A stretch of 64,000 nucleotides of DNA from Bimastos eiseni (GCA_959347315.1 OY365806.1:53993862-54057861), one strand, 5' to 3'; numbered from the stretch's first letter, positions 22,795 through 34,398 are shown. Notes: generated from the letters alone by a model not told the origin. Made by a program: numbers and translations.

Positions 22795-22990
22795 GTACCA
22801 ACATGCAGGCAGGCCGCGCCTTCTCATGTGTTGGACTGTTACGTTGGAACTCCTTGCCGTTACAAATTCGGAGTCTCTCATTGTGTGTAGACATTTTCTA
22901 GACTACTGAAGATGCATTTATTTCATAACTCTTAGGTAGCTTCAGATAGCAATTTCGTGTGGTTCTTGTAGGGTGCTTTATTATTATTTA
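22795..22990 (+). mobile_element. LINE 3' fragment
   Basis: Frames give GRAFSCVGLLRWNSLPLQIR, the RxFSVxGPxLWNxLPxxIR block near the C terminus of many Jockey/CR1-like LINEs, followed by AT-rich 3' sequence. Too short to assign to one of the other families. Confidence 0.55.
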
Positions 22991-23011
22991 CATATATACG
23001 CACTAGACTTA

Positions 23012-23156
23012 AGTAATTGTCAGCCCTATGTACAAGTACCAAAATACTTGTACTTGTGACCCAAGTACTTAACTTAACTATTGTAATTGCACTTTAGACC
23101 AAAGTAGTTGTATTTTAGACCAAAGTACTTTGACCAGAGTACTTTAAACATCTCTG
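23012..23156. mobile_element. Short hAT-like MITE with AAGTACTT motifs
   Basis: The left end reads CAGCCCTATGTACAAGTAC and the right end, inverted, CAGAGATGTTTAAAGTAC; ACCAAAGTACTT-type motifs repeat inside. The CAG ends and palindromic interior suit a hAT MITE. The flanking 8 bp agree poorly (4 of 8), so boundaries are tentative. Confidence 0.45.
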
Positions 23157-23394
23157 CTATTGATTCATGAACAATCATCTACAGTTCAAGCAAACTATTT
23201 ACATGGCATTCAGTCAGGAGTTGACAAGTTGCCCTGTATTTGGAATCAACCTATTCCTTCACCAGACTACATCCGACTGAAGACTTCATGCGACTCTTCA
23301 CCGCACTTGGGTAAGCCTTCATTTACTCTGCAGATGACAATGTGACTACTAAAGTTCAAATTTACGTAAAGTTCAAATTTATGAGTACCCTCTG

Positions 23395-23665
23395 CTCCCG
23401 TTGCATGGTCTTTTACATGGCCTACAGTGTTCCTCAGTCTCACACTATCAGGCCTTACTTATGATGCTGCTGTGATTTCTTTAGATGCCCGTATCAAATA
23501 GCTTAATAACAGGTGGAATAACCTTCCTTCATATCTGCTTGCTCTTGTAACTATGGGATCTGCATACACCTTTACAATCATCTGAAACTGCTCATTATAG
23601 TCATAGTTGGGGTGGATTCACCGCTTTAAGTAGTGATACAAAAGTCCCCTGAATGAATTAATAAT
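23395..23665 (+). mobile_element. LINE 3' fragment, (TGAA)-type tail
   Basis: Reads RWNNLPSYLLALVTMGSAYT followed by a 3' UTR with TGGGGTGGATTCACCG and CCCCTGAATGAATTAATAA. A decayed 3' end of a Jockey/CR1-like LINE. Confidence 0.5.
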
Positions 23666-24072
23666 TAAAAACATGATGGATTGCAACAGCATCATGTGTA
23701 GTAGCCAGGGATTTCATACCATAGAACAATGACTTAATTAAGAGTATTCAAGTAGCTGACTGAGTCAGCATGTACAGAGAAAATAAATAAAGCAAAATGT
23801 GTGTGAGGGAGACCAAGTTAGGCTATATGCCACGTGTTTTCTAGCTAGCCCGTCCAGTCCTTGTTTTACTGTCTATGCACGGAGAAAATGCTTTTGTTCA
23901 GACGGATGCTTGTGGCCTCACTGAGGCTTGCTGATTCCATGTGGTTTTGCTGTTGTCTTGGCTGTTTTGTGGTGTCAAAATGTAAGGAACAGTGTTTTTC
24001 AATGTATATAGGCGATAAATAACTGTCGAGGCAGATGAATCCTTGAGACTTGCTTGTGACTACTGATATATC

Positions 24073-24674
24073 AATAATTGTGGACCTTTACGTGAAAAGG
24101 GACAAGATTGTCGATATGGAGTTACTGGCACTTCTAAAATATTCAGAATGTGAGTGAAATAAAAATTCCATCCACATATTATTCAGCACATAACTCGTTA
24201 TTGTAGAGACTAGTGGACACAACAACCCCAAAATACTCATTTTGAGTAATTTGTGATTAACGCGTACAGTAACATCAAGTCAAGGATTTATCAACCTTTA
24301 TCGCACTTAGTAAATACAACTGCTAGCACGCCGGTAATTCAGAAACCGAAAGCAATGTATTTATGCGCCTCTCACGTCATCATTTCTAGTGGTTATTAGG
24401 CAATATGAGCTGCCTCCAGCCAGCTGAAGGGCTTCAAAAGTAATACCAACCATCTGGTCCTTTTTATGTAACCATAAAGAAACATAATTTTTTTTAATGA
24501 AATTCTTTTATTTAATTGAAATTGACCTTTATAGGTGTAGTACATTTATAGAAGAATGCAATTAGACAAAAAACACAAAATCAAAAATTTTAGCCCAAAT
24601 CACTTTAGGCCCTGTTTTCTCTTACACTAGAACCGACGATCTGGTCCCTTTTCATGTAAACGTCCACAATTATT
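24073..24674. mobile_element. DNA element with about 41-bp inverted ends
   Basis: AATAATTGTGGACCTTTACG followed by GAAAAGGGACAAGATTGTCG at the left is repeated inverted at the right with about five mismatches. A third related stretch (CATCTGGTCCTTTTTATG) lies at 24450. Part of the interior (24110-24190) resembles 4812-4890. No coding capacity and no clear target-site duplication. Confidence 0.6.
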
Positions 24675-24679
24675 CATTT

Positions 24680-25230
24680 ACCGTCGATTGCAAATACCCA
24701 ATGCGCTGGTGAGTGATGTTTTGAACAAACTTGGAAAATTAAAGTCATCCCAATTTTTTATTGTGGCAGCTTGTTCAGTTTTAATTACCAGTATGAATAA
24801 TTTGTAATCATAAATTCAAAATTTTAAAGGCGCTACTCCAAAGCGCTAGATCAGTCACAAATGCTAAGCACGAGTATTTACCAGTATTTTCTGACCAATG
24901 GAAAACTGTTCATGTGACATGTACTGGAGGACTGTTTGAATTGACCAGGTTTACCTTGTTAATGGTGAATGAGCTCCTGTGTGTCACACTATTTCTTTGC
25001 AATTATGCTTAAACTATGTTTCAGATTAAACTATGTTTTTCAGAAAGAAAATGGAGATTAATAAAATGAAGCAAAGCAAAGAAGACAAAATCATGTAATG
25101 GCTTTTCATTCAATCTATTAACATCCTTTCAGTCTGAACAAAAAACTCTGAATTTGTAAAACCTTATATTTCCTATATTTTAGACATTTTCTAAAAACCA
25201 GTTTCAGCTTAATTATTTCATGATTCTGTT
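24680..25230. other. 3' flank of HMGCS1, no recognised feature
   Basis: AT-rich sequence beyond the likely HMGCS1 poly(A) region. No gene or bounded repeat was recognised. Confidence 0.35.
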
Positions 25231-25234
25231 CATC

Positions 25235-25240
25235 TTTATT
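25235..25240 (-). promoter_or_regulatory. Candidate poly(A) signal of HMGCS1
   Basis: AATAAA on the minus strand about 180 bp after the stop codon, in an AT-rich 3' region. It is the nearest canonical hexamer I found. The 3' UTR length is otherwise unknown. Confidence 0.4.
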
Positions 25241-25416
25241 CATTGAACCTATTGCACAAAATTAAGAGAAAACTAATTAAAAACAATGAAAAAAATGATA
25301 GTAATTAAAATAAATTAGGATAATTTATAGTCAACTGCCACTTGTGCATCAAGTTATAATCCCTCATTACTAATGATTAAAGTTACAATGCTATATAACT
25401 GCCTTATTAATTGTGC

Positions 25417-25556
25417 TTAACTTTCCAATTGTAACCCATTCTCATTTTCATGTAGTTTCTTTCGTTCATATGTGCGTCGATGCTTTTCATCTATGTGCAG
25501 CAAGTACCAAGTACCTGGAAATAGATCCTCCACTTTCCCAACTGGAGAATATGGAG
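25417..25556 (-). CDS. HMGCS1: HMG-CoA synthase, coding exon 7 (C terminus and stop)
   Basis: The acceptor (TTGTTGCAG) precedes 25556 after a pyrimidine-rich tract, and the frame runs to TAA at 25417-25419. It encodes residues 437-482: APYSPVGKVEDLFPGTWYLL, then HIDEKHRRTYERK and a short hydrophilic tail. GTWYL.x.DEKHRR.Y is the C-terminal signature of metazoan HMG-CoA synthases, closing the second thiolase fold. The protein ends about 40 residues earlier than vertebrate HMGCS1, which has a longer variable tail, so this is a family difference and not a truncation. The preceding intron (25557-25990, 434 bp) is the smallest of the coding introns and free of recognised transposons. Confidence 0.95.
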
Positions 25557-25990
25557 CTGCAACAAATACAGTAAACATTCATTTTCCGCATTTTACTCTA
25601 TACCAATTATTTGATTGTCTTTAATAAAGCACTTAAACTAAAACCCTCATCCTCAATTGGTAATTATTCTTTGATCTTTACTGAATCTTGAAATGAGGTT
25701 TCTTTATAGTCAAGGTTAAAGTTTGTGCAAAGCTATAATTTTTGTAACTTAATAATATTACCAAAGAGCAAGGTAAACACAATATATGGACAGAAAATAT
25801 ATAAAAAAGATATATCTGATTCGTGATGCTTCACAGAGGAAAAGGCTTGCAGAAAAAACTGCATTAGAACATTTGGACTATGATTAGTATGACAGTTGTC
25901 ATAGTGCACGATAAAGGCATTGTCTTGTGGTGCTAACTATAAGATACCAATGAATCTTAAAGTCTGATAAACATGCAATGCAGTACACAC

Positions 25991-26229
25991 CCAAGTGATG
26001 AATTCTTTCTCGTAAGGCCATCATTTCTGTAAACTCTGCTGGGTCAATCTTCTGCCTTGAATCCAGACGCTCGGCTAAGTCTTTGAGACTTTCAAGAATT
26101 CGTGCAGCACTTGAATCAGGCTTGCAGGAACTGACATCAGGCACACGAAGAGAGAACATGGATGAGGCTAGACCTGATCCATAGGAGAACAGCAGGATTC
26201 GTTTTCCACTGATGTCCTTTAAACTGTGC
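25991..26229 (-). CDS. HMGCS1: HMG-CoA synthase, coding exon 6
   Basis: 239 bp encoding residues 357-436, with an acceptor TTTGCTAG and donor GTGTGT. It contains GKRILLFSYGSGLASSMFSL (about residues 365-384); the SYGSG loop helps form the active site and CoA pocket in the family. An amphipathic helical segment follows (LESLKDLAERLDSRQKIDPA, then EFTEMMALRERIHHL), matching the xRxxxxPxxFxxxMxLRExxHH motif. The splice phases (1 base in, 1 base out) fit both neighbours. The intron upstream is 8.2 kb and contains two LINE relics, a SINE and minisatellites. Confidence 0.95.
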
Positions 26230-26499
26230 CTAGCAAAAAAAATATCTGCTGCTGAACATTCAAAAGCAACCTATGTTTGAACAAGGCCATCTTGAACACC
26301 TATCTGACCTTTTGACCTAATAGTCAGAGATCGATTTCTGAAGAAGTTACAACTCTTGCACCAAAAGACTATTGTCGCATTGTACGAAATGAAAAAAAGT
26401 ATATTTCTCCAAATATGCTGATAATATTCCTAAGCATTCGTGCAGAAAAACCTTACACATCCGTATACAGCTCGTGTATCAACTGCATACAGATGCTTG

Positions 26500-26815
26500 A
26501 GTATAGGACAACAATGGCATCTGGCTGCAGCTGGCTTCATGGCAGGGCTATTCCATGACTCAGAGATCTAGTATCACTAACTGGACTCTGAACATCCATG
26601 CCATCTGTTAACTATTGATGGGAATCCGTTGGTCGGTTGGTTCCACGCTTGTGCATAGACCCTTCACTGATGACTGACTCTTTTCAGCTTACTGTGCACT
26701 CTTTGCAAACTGATGTATTACATTCTTTCTCAACGACATTTATCATAGTGGCCAGCGCAGAGATCACCTCTGAGTAGATTTCTAGAAGAGGCACAATATA
26801 AAGTTTCATTCATTG
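26500..26815 (+). mobile_element. Retroposon 3' end (GAGGCACAATATAAAG)
   Basis: The segment ends CTCTGAGTAGATTTCTAGAA, GAGGCACAATATAAAG, TTTCATTCATTGAA. The same 3' end, better preserved, lies on the minus strand at 27396-27455. This is a diverged LINE or SINE tail; its 5' boundary is unclear. Confidence 0.5.
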
Positions 26816-26976
26816 AATAAATTATAGTAATTTAGACCTCTCTGAAGCCATAGTCAATCAAGCCAGATCCATGTGAACTCACCCTGAGCTCAGCTGTTGA
26901 ATGGACCCAGGCAACAAAAGCTGCACGCAGGTACCTGTACCTAAGCAATTGGTTATAGCCCTTCAAGCAGGATTCC

Positions 26977-27286
26977 CGTTCATTCGTCGCAGATCATTTC
27001 GTCGCATTCTAAAAACCACACTAACCCTAACCCTGACCCTAACCGACCCTCACGATGCTTAACCTGACCCTAAGTGACCCTCACCATGCATCCCCAGTCC
27101 CTAAAGGACCCTCACCACGCATACCCCGACCCTAAACGACCTTCACAACGCATACCCTGACCCTACCCGACCCACACGATGCTTAACCTGACCCTAACTG
27201 ATATGTGATGAAAAGATCTGCAACGAAATGAATGCGACGAAGTTATGTGCGATGAAATAAATCTGCGACGAGATGAACGGTCACCT
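26977..27286. mobile_element. Fold-back element with CCCTAACCGACCCTCACG array
   Basis: Ends CCGTTCATTCGTCGCAGAT at the left and its inverted form CTGCGACGAGATGAACGG at the right, each accompanied by further CGACGAAAT-type motifs. The interior (27005-27200) is about six units of the roughly 31-bp minisatellite seen reversed at 10283-10402. No coding. No clear target-site duplication. Confidence 0.65.
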
Positions 27287-27395
27287 CAAGCAGAGTCAAG
27301 GAGTTTGGATAAGAAGATGCATGCAGTATCACACAACCCACAGAATATGGTATATGCCACATTTGCTGCTGGCTTCAACACACTAATCTTTAATC

Positions 27396-27850
27396 AATGA
27401 AACTTGATATAGCGCCTCTTCAAGAAACCTACTCAGAGGCGCTCTCTGTGCTAGCTATAAGATGTCAAATGTAATTTCAATGAGTGTTAGAACAGTTAGC
27501 GAAACAGTACAAATTAAGCTAAAACAGTCACCAATGGCTGGTCTCCACACAAGCGTGGAACTGACCAATGGATTCCTGTCAACAGCTGACAGATGGCATG
27601 GATGTTCAGAGTCTCTGGGCCAGGTCGCGTCAAAAGGTAGAGCGACGACTGCCGAGATCAAATCGCAATCACGAACATGGGTGTTCAACAAGTGGTCCCT
27701 CACTGGTGGAAGGTGAAGCATGTCCGGATATTCGTCGAGGCCTGAGGAGGACATAGAAAAGGAATTCATCGTATGTTTGTAGATTGAATAGCCACCCAAG
27801 ACTATCGGTCGAGGTAACTCCTGTGGCCACATCAGCCACCATCTCAAACG
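27396..27850 (-). mobile_element. Retroposon 3' region with an unidentified 130-codon frame
   Basis: The 3' end (27396-27455) reads on the minus strand AGAGGCGCTATATCAAG and TTTCATTGATTAAAG, paired with the copy at 26.8 kb. Upstream, 27847-27455 is open for 130 codons with no stop, but the peptide shows no RT or other recognised motif and its cysteine- and proline-rich segments do not help. It could be a LINE C-terminal region or chance. Confidence 0.35.
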
Positions 27851-28087
27851 TTCAAAATCCTCTTTAAAGTCAACGAATTAGTCCAGAACACAAAGCTAGC
27901 GTTAGAGAACTCCAACATGTTTGAAGTTACTAAGCTACTTCTGCCTGTACATTGAAAACACACATCAAAATGATTCAGAAGACCAAGACGGCTGTTCACA
28001 TGACGCAGAATTAACTGCAACAGAGTTGACATAATCGATATAAGAGCAGAGAGTAAGTAAGCTATGGTCTGTGTGACATGTCTTTGG

Positions 28088-28222
28088 TAACAGCAGACGG
28101 CATGAAGACAGCATGAAGCAGCATGACGGCACAGCAGACAGCATGAAGACAGCATGACTGCACAGCAGACGGCATGAAGACAGCATGAAGTAGCATGACG
28201 GCATGAAGACAGCATGAAGGAC
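28088..28222 (+). repeat. GACAGCATGAA minisatellite
   Basis: About eight imperfect units built from GACAGCATGAAG, AGCATGACGGCACAGCA and similar, forming two to three higher-order copies of about 45 bp. It produces overlapping cysteine- and histidine-rich open frames on the minus strand that are artefacts of the repeat. Confidence 0.8.
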
Positions 28223-28496
28223 CGCCCCATTTATGAAGCACCATTTCTACTATCATCACACACTTCACAATTCAGGCGGTAGGCAAATCTTCAATGGTCA
28301 TTGATATAGGTACGAGTGGTTGAGTTTACATATGGTATGTTTTGAATGGGCAGAAGGTCGAGATGTACTAACTTCAAAATTATCTCCAACTTTTTCCCTG
28401 GCATGATAGGTCTCAAGTCAGGCATATCCAGGTGACATTGTTACTACTGTAATGACTGAAGAAGGAGAAGTCATACATCCGCATGATTAATTCATT

Positions 28497-28995
28497 ATTC
28501 ATTCATTACAGAGATTTATATAGCACCCCTTCAAGGCTACTACTCAGGAGCGCTCCCAACCCCAGCACGGCTAAAAAGAACAGTTTTAAGGCTAGTATAA
28601 AACAAATATGAGTGGACCCTTGGCGACAACCGCAACGCCAATGGGAGCATGTTCCAGAGCGAAGGGCCAACCACTGAGAAGGCACGATTCTGTTCAGTAG
28701 TTGTATGGGCAAATGGGACAATGAGCAGGGCTCGCTCAGTAGAGCGGAGTGAGCGGCAAGGCGCCGGCGACTCGGTACACTCAAAGTAGAGTAACAGAGA
28801 TCGCGACGATAGGCAGAGGCAAGACCTAGCAAGGACCGCCATACCAAAGAGATGATACAGTACGAGATTCGCTGTTGGAGGGGGAGCCAGTGGAGCACAT
28901 TCAGCATATAACCGGAGACATGGCCAAATTTAGAAATGCGTTCGACAAGACGTGCAGCAGAACGCAGGACCCCTCCAGGCACCACAACCGCTCTA
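28497..28995 (-). pseudogene. (TGAA)-tailed LINE, 3' half
   Basis: On the minus strand, 28990-28520 reads RSAARLVERISKFGHVSGYM, HWLPLQQRISY and SLVWRSLLGLASAY, then in another frame QNRAFSVVGPSLWNMLPLAL, followed by the TATATAAATCTCTGTAATG 3' end and a (TGAA)n tail at 28497-28510. Same family as 11.2-12.3 kb and 62.95-63.9 kb. 5'-truncated with at least one frame shift. Confidence 0.85.
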
Positions 28996-29079
28996 CTGGA
29001 TTCCACTTGTTTACATCTGAGCATTGCTAGCTTTGAGCCATGCCTTTGCAAGAACTGGCTCAGCAATGATCTGAGACTG

Positions 29080-29690
29080 AGATCCTTGTAAAACCATGAA
29101 AATATATCAGATGCTAATGATGTTTTATATCAGTGAGCAGGCCAATCAATGCCTTTAGTAAAATAATTTGACTAATCTAATTGAAGACAGCAAACAGCTT
29201 GAACATGACGTTGCCCCAAGATCACTGCACTGGCATCAGTACCATTTAAAAGAATGATTGAGAAGCGGAGAGGTAGAGACGCAAGGGAAGAAGCTGCAGG
29301 ATATGAAGTTGCATACAATTCCTGATTTTGAAAGTTCTCAGTCCTGAATAGGCATATAAGATTGAGAGTGTAATGTATGTTGATGCAGCAAGGGATGCAT
29401 GCAGAATGAGGGAGAGGTAAAGAGACCAGAGAGACGAGGTTGACAGAAGGCTGCAGGGCTCGAAGTTGCAAACAATATCTGAAGTTTAAAGTAGATTAAA
29501 ACAGATGCCAACTCACATGTGGAAATGCATCAATGAACTCACCAAAGGGAGGACATTTGTAGGTACAGAGGGCACCTGTTCAGTGGCAGACTTGAATGTC
29601 CATTACTTACAAATATCAACAGAATGACTCATAATGAACATCCAGTCATGAAGATCACCACCGACTGACAATTTCACCATACAGCAGATG
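29080..29690. other. Intronic sequence, no recognised feature
   Basis: Part of the large HMGCS1 intron. A roughly 60-bp motif around GCTGCAGGxxxxGAAGTTGCA occurs twice (29290-29320 and 29450-29480), suggesting an old internal duplication. The 99-codon minus-strand frame here has no recognised similarity. Confidence 0.35.
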
Positions 29691-31010
29691 GCGCAGACAG
29701 ACTCAGACTGCATGGTTTCTGCAGCTGATGCCCTACATACTCTGGCATACAGGCACACCTACTCAGCCTTTCCTAATATCAGACTGGTTGACTTCCGACA
29801 AGATCAGAAACACTCAAACTGCTTTGCAGAGCAGTGGTTGGCATTCATATCCATCAACGTTGCAGGCATCATCCAAAGATCCAAATCACATGGGCCCCTC
29901 CAGTGGAGAACTGCCCTCCTTCACCAAATTGGTCATTCTCTGAGCATCCTAGCAGACTGCCACCTGATCCCTATAGTCCCAGTCCTCTCTAGATATGTTG
30001 TGAGGGAGCTGATACTTAAGTACATGTACCCTTCCTTCTGCGCTCCATCAATGATGCATATCTTCACAGACAAGTACATCTTTCGATCACCATGCTCCGT
30101 GATGCCACTCTTATCTCAATTCTTCAACATGTCACCTCTCTTTTAAGACAAGTGCCTATGTTGCCATCATTTCGTTCAACTTCTCAAACACATTTGATAT
30201 GGCGATGCACTCTGTTCTAAGATGCAAACAATCTCCCTTCGACCTGCCAGACAAAGTTAACAGCTGGCTGGAAGACTTCCTGCAAGGGCAGAGACAATCC
30301 GCTTTGCAGGGCAATTGCCAGCATTTGCATCCATTCAAGAATCTGGAATTGACCCAGCCCATTTTTTCATCAATGCCTCCGAACTCCATCCGGTCCAAGA
30401 GCAGAATGAAATTGACAAGTTTGCCAATGAAATTTGAAATTGACATTTTATATCGCCCTTCTTCCAACATCTTTTAACATCTTTTGCTCAGAAGTGCACA
30501 TGCCTTGACGGCACAATTGCAGTTGTACTGCACAGCAATTGTGCACGAAGGGCTTGATCAAAGGTCCCTACACAGTGACTGACGCCTCGAACGAGGGTCG
30601 AACCCGCTCACTCAGGGCACACTCAGTTTTATGGGCTGATCGCTCTAACTGATCAGCCCCCATGCCGCACAATGATACTTATCTCATCGTCAAAGGCTCG
30701 AAGAGGGATGGTAAATCAGGACCACGGGGTTGCAATAGTCACGTCATGGTCCACCCAAAACAATCTTAAGCTGATTACCCTTGGTCAGAGGCACAATACT
30801 ACCGCCTCTGCTCCCCAAAGTGGTGGAGTGCTGAAATGGTTGGTCTGGGTGTCACATTCAGTAGTGACATCTGGATGGCTTCAAACAAGGAGCAGGTCCT
30901 GGCATCATGCACTAGATTCCTCTATGCTTTGAGGGTGCTAAGGCAACGATGGTTTCACACTTCCCCTATGCAGCACAGCCTGGTGGCCCAAGGGGTCCTA
31001 TACATATAAT
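29690..31010 (+). pseudogene. LINE reverse transcriptase relic
   Basis: Plus-strand frames give IPIVPVLSRYVVRELILKYM (about 29970-30030), an ISILQHVTSLL block (30110), an ISFNFSNTFDMAMHSVL region for the first catalytic aspartate (now D-to-N-like, about 30170-30215) and DLPDKVNSWLEDFLQGQ (30240-30290). A later frame gives VGLGVTFSSDIWMASNKEQV (30840-30900) and FLYALRVLRQRWF. Known: PVLSRxxERxxxRKYLYP and LPDxIYNWLxDFFxGH are hallmarks of one LINE group common in marine invertebrates. The YADD region is missing and a SINE sits at 30440-30665. Dead. Confidence 0.8.
30440..30665 (-). mobile_element. tRNA-derived SINE
   Basis: Read on the minus strand, the 5' head has GGGGGCTGATCAGTTAGAGC (A-box region) and, about 45 bp on, GCGGGTTCGACCCTC (B box GGTTCGANNCC). 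These are spaced as in a tRNA promoter but with a poorly paired stem, so it is not a tRNA gene. A 150-bp unrelated body ends GAAGGGCGATATAAAATG, resembling LINE 3' ends. It interrupts the LINE relic at 29.7-31.0 kb. Confidence 0.7.
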
Positions 31011-34000
31011 TGTACAGTTTACAAGACAATACAACTTTAATTTGATAATGCCTTTCTTACACTGTTCAGAAGTGCCCATTGAAGCCAGGTAACCACTAAG
31101 AGTCATAGATAGACTGGAAAAAGACAGGTTCTGAGTTAAGAGCGAGAAAGTTGCATACATGAAATGACTGGCAACAGAAGACAAGACATGTACCAGGAAC
31201 CCAACATACTTTCCAGCAAATGCTGATCGAAGAGAGAATGGCCTTTAATATAGAGTTGCAAATTGTGACAATGAAATTAAGTATGATGATTAAGTATGAT
31301 CTGTGTGTGCTCTGTACATAATAACGTTATATAACAGCAGCTGTGACCCCCACCCCTATATTATATAACAGATATGCTACCTACCTCCTACCCCACCCGA
31401 GAAGCAGCAACAAAGCCTACTAATAGCCTACAGCATGATGATACATAGTAGTGACGTAAATTCTATCTAAAAACACCATTTTTGTTTCCCTTCTGTTTTG
31501 CACTAGAAATGAGGATTACAGTATCACCCAGAATTCATTGGTTTAATATTGCACTATCAGGTACTTATCGATAGGTTTGCGGTACAACTCTGCCTATTTA
31601 ACAGCGTATGGTACAGAGTGTATACTACAACTACAATTGGGTATTTAAGCAAACATATAAACTATTTACACATACTATAGAAAATGAAATCAAACATCTT
31701 GAAAATACGAACCAAAATAATTATTTCAAGTAAATTAATTTCAATTTAAACCACACTAATACCAAATCAAACAGAATAGAATGTAAGAGCATTTAAAGCC
31801 ATGCACAGGAAGTTGTTAAAATTGTAATCAGGAAATTCTTAAAAGTGGATTTATAAATAATAAATCAATTCGCCAGGTGACAGCTGATGGTGGTAGTTTT
31901 GGTTCACAGCGTATTGCGAACTTCGATTAAACAAAAAAGGTCCATGGTTCATGGAATTTCCAACTGGCAGGCAAACAGGTAAAAAGCATAAGCTGAAAAA
32001 GTTTGTTATATAACAAAACCTTCAACCTACCCCCTACCCTACACAATATAACACTAACAAAATAGGAACCCACCCACCTACCCCTTGAGCATTATATCAT
32101 ATGTGAACAGCCCCTGATATGAAACAAGCATGCCATAGAGATGGCAGCTATTTGAGGTTTAAGGGAAAGTGTTGAGTCATGGATGACTCCCAGATACCAA
32201 ACAGTAGATGATGAAGAGAGTATTGAGTAGAAAGTAGAGACTGAGAGTACAGCATACTGTAGGAGCTCCATAAGAAATGGAAATCGTGTTGCATTGAAAG
32301 GGTTAAGGTAAGGGCATCACACACTGTACACACGCATTATCATTCACATTTCACAAGGACCAGCAGAAACTATGGTTTATGTCTAAAATATTTTCTACAA
32401 CTATTGTACTGACAGTTGTTGCAAAACATTTGCTATATGTTTGGAGACATAAAATTGCCATGTCTAAAGCGAAACTAAAAATATAGGGTGACACAAAGTT
32501 CGTTCACCGATATTTAAGTTTGAAAACGGTGAATGAACATTTGTGTCAACCTATATTTTTACTCAAAAACAGAAGTTATTGAATCTAGAAACCAAAGCAC
32601 CACAAAAACTGTGTACAAGTTACATTGCAAACATTTTATTTGATAGAGAAATTGTGAACTTCAAAAAAATAGTTAAACATCAGAGGTTTGCAAATAATTA
32701 AGCTGTAAGTTTCCCGAATGGATGGTGTCATTGCATAAGTATGTAACTCTTTGTTACACAACATAACGGGGGTTGGTTGGTGGGTAAGTTGAATGTTACG
32801 CAACGCTTATTGATTTTAAACTAATTAGTAATTAACTACAAATATTCAATCTAAAATATAAATCAAAGTTAAACTTTTTCTTTGGGCGACGATGCTCAGG
32901 AACGGAACATTCTGGCAATTTTAAATTTCTACAATACGTTCTTCCCCCAATTTCTCAGCTAACGGCCTAATGCAAATATTTTAGGAAGGCTGGGCTAAAG
33001 CGGGGCGAAATTCAATATTCAGATCAAGTCCGTTTTCTATGTGTCAATATTACGATAGCCGATGGCTTCAAGTCAAACCAAAGTTGTGTTGAATAAAGTC
33101 AATGCAAATTAGTGTATATTGAATTTTCGATATTTTTACATTTTTAGATTCGATATTAAAACAACCGCCATTTCCAATCGCGTCAGCTGAAGGCGTGGTA
33201 ATTAAACATGTCGTGAAAACAGCTAGCCAATTTTAATATGCAAATAGGCATGCTAGTTAGAAGAATTTAAAAACGAATGGAGCTGCCGCACGAAATGGCA
33301 CAGTTGCTTACTAAAGAGGTCATTCAATTTAAATATTGGAGTGGCGCCCACATTAGTTAAGAAAGTCACAATCGAGGCATGCCCACTGAGTTCAAATTCA
33401 GTTCCAAGCGAAGCATATAAATTTACACTAAAGTAGTGTCTAGCCTATAATTAGCCTATACATGGTGGTGTAATCAAAGTTCAAACATAATATAAAAAAT
33501 ATTATTATCTACCATTGATGATTAAAACCAGAGGATAAATTTGGATAGGCTACCTGGGACTGTATTAGACCCAGGTAGGCCTAAAACTACACTGAGTTTT
33601 GTTAACAATAAATTCGTAACACAGAGCGTGGGTGGGTCTATTGAAATGTTACGATGCGTTACAAGGTGGGTAGATGGGTCAAAACGGCCATTTTCAGCGT
33701 TACGTAATTCTGTGATCGCTACTGATCTCAACTCACATAAACTCTTTTATAGAATCAATCAGATGTGGACTGATAGAACTGTTCATTAGTTGCCAACACA
33801 GAGTATATGGGTTGATTGCAATCATTGATCAAAATTTATGTAAATAGCAACCAATCTGGTAATGTTTTGCACAATCAGACTTTCAAAAGAGCATCAAACT
33901 GACAAATTGCATTGACTGAAACATGTAATGTCTTCAACGAGAGTCAAATGATTGAGCTGTGTAAACAAGTATTGTATTGGCAATTTAAGTTGGTTTGAAA

Positions 34001-34398
34001 CTGCATTCAAACAGACATTGAAAGCTTCAGAGAAAGTCATGGTCCAACTTCGATTCATTAACAGTGTTGAAGAGCATACGTAGCAGCAAAGATCAAGGAG
34101 AATTCTAGGATAGGTAATAAAATAATAGTGATGCTGATTAGGGAGAATAACTCTAATAGCATTTATAATTAACATCCAGACATTTCATTTTCAATAATTT
34201 GGTGATTATACGGTGACATTATTTTAATTTTCACTTATTCTTCAATTTTCAATCACTTAAATATTAAATAATTCAACTCGAAAACACAGTCTAACATTCT
34301 TTCACAATTGCCAATGCAAATTTAATGCTGACAGAAAAGTGGCAAGCCCTTTTAGAAAATTGCCGAATGAATGATTCATCCCACTTGATAATGCTTAC
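31010..34398. other. Intronic sequence with scattered repeats
   Basis: Mostly AT-rich. Two stretches with TATATAACA followed by CTACCxxCTACCCC (31355-31395, 32005-32085) look like copies of one repeat. Two more with TGTTACG or GTTACGxxACGC beside GGTGGGT (32745-32810, 33605-33710) resemble the ends of a common DNA element family, but I cannot fix boundaries. A hairpin at 32477-32560 is listed separately. Confidence 0.4.
32477..32560. repeat. 84-bp hairpin with about 33-bp arms
   Basis: TATAGGGTGACACAAAG then GTTCGTTCACCG is followed, after a loop of about 17 bp, by its inverted copy; two mismatches and one extra base separate the arms. It begins and ends with AAAAATATAGG-type sequence. It looks like a tiny MITE or two fused inverted ends (the TATAGGGTGACACAAA end is mariner-like). 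Transcribed as intron RNA it would form a near-perfect stem. Confidence 0.75.

Noticed and set aside
27455..27847. 130-codon minus-strand frame as a host gene
   Set aside because: No recognised motif, lies directly upstream of a retroposon 3' end, and has no start context or splice partner I can support.
27844..28268. Three overlapping cysteine- and histidine-rich minus-strand frames
   Set aside because: Produced by the GACAGCATGAA minisatellite; repetitive in all frames.
30590..30665. tRNA gene
   Set aside because: Promoter-like boxes are present but the cloverleaf stems do not pair; it is the head of a SINE.
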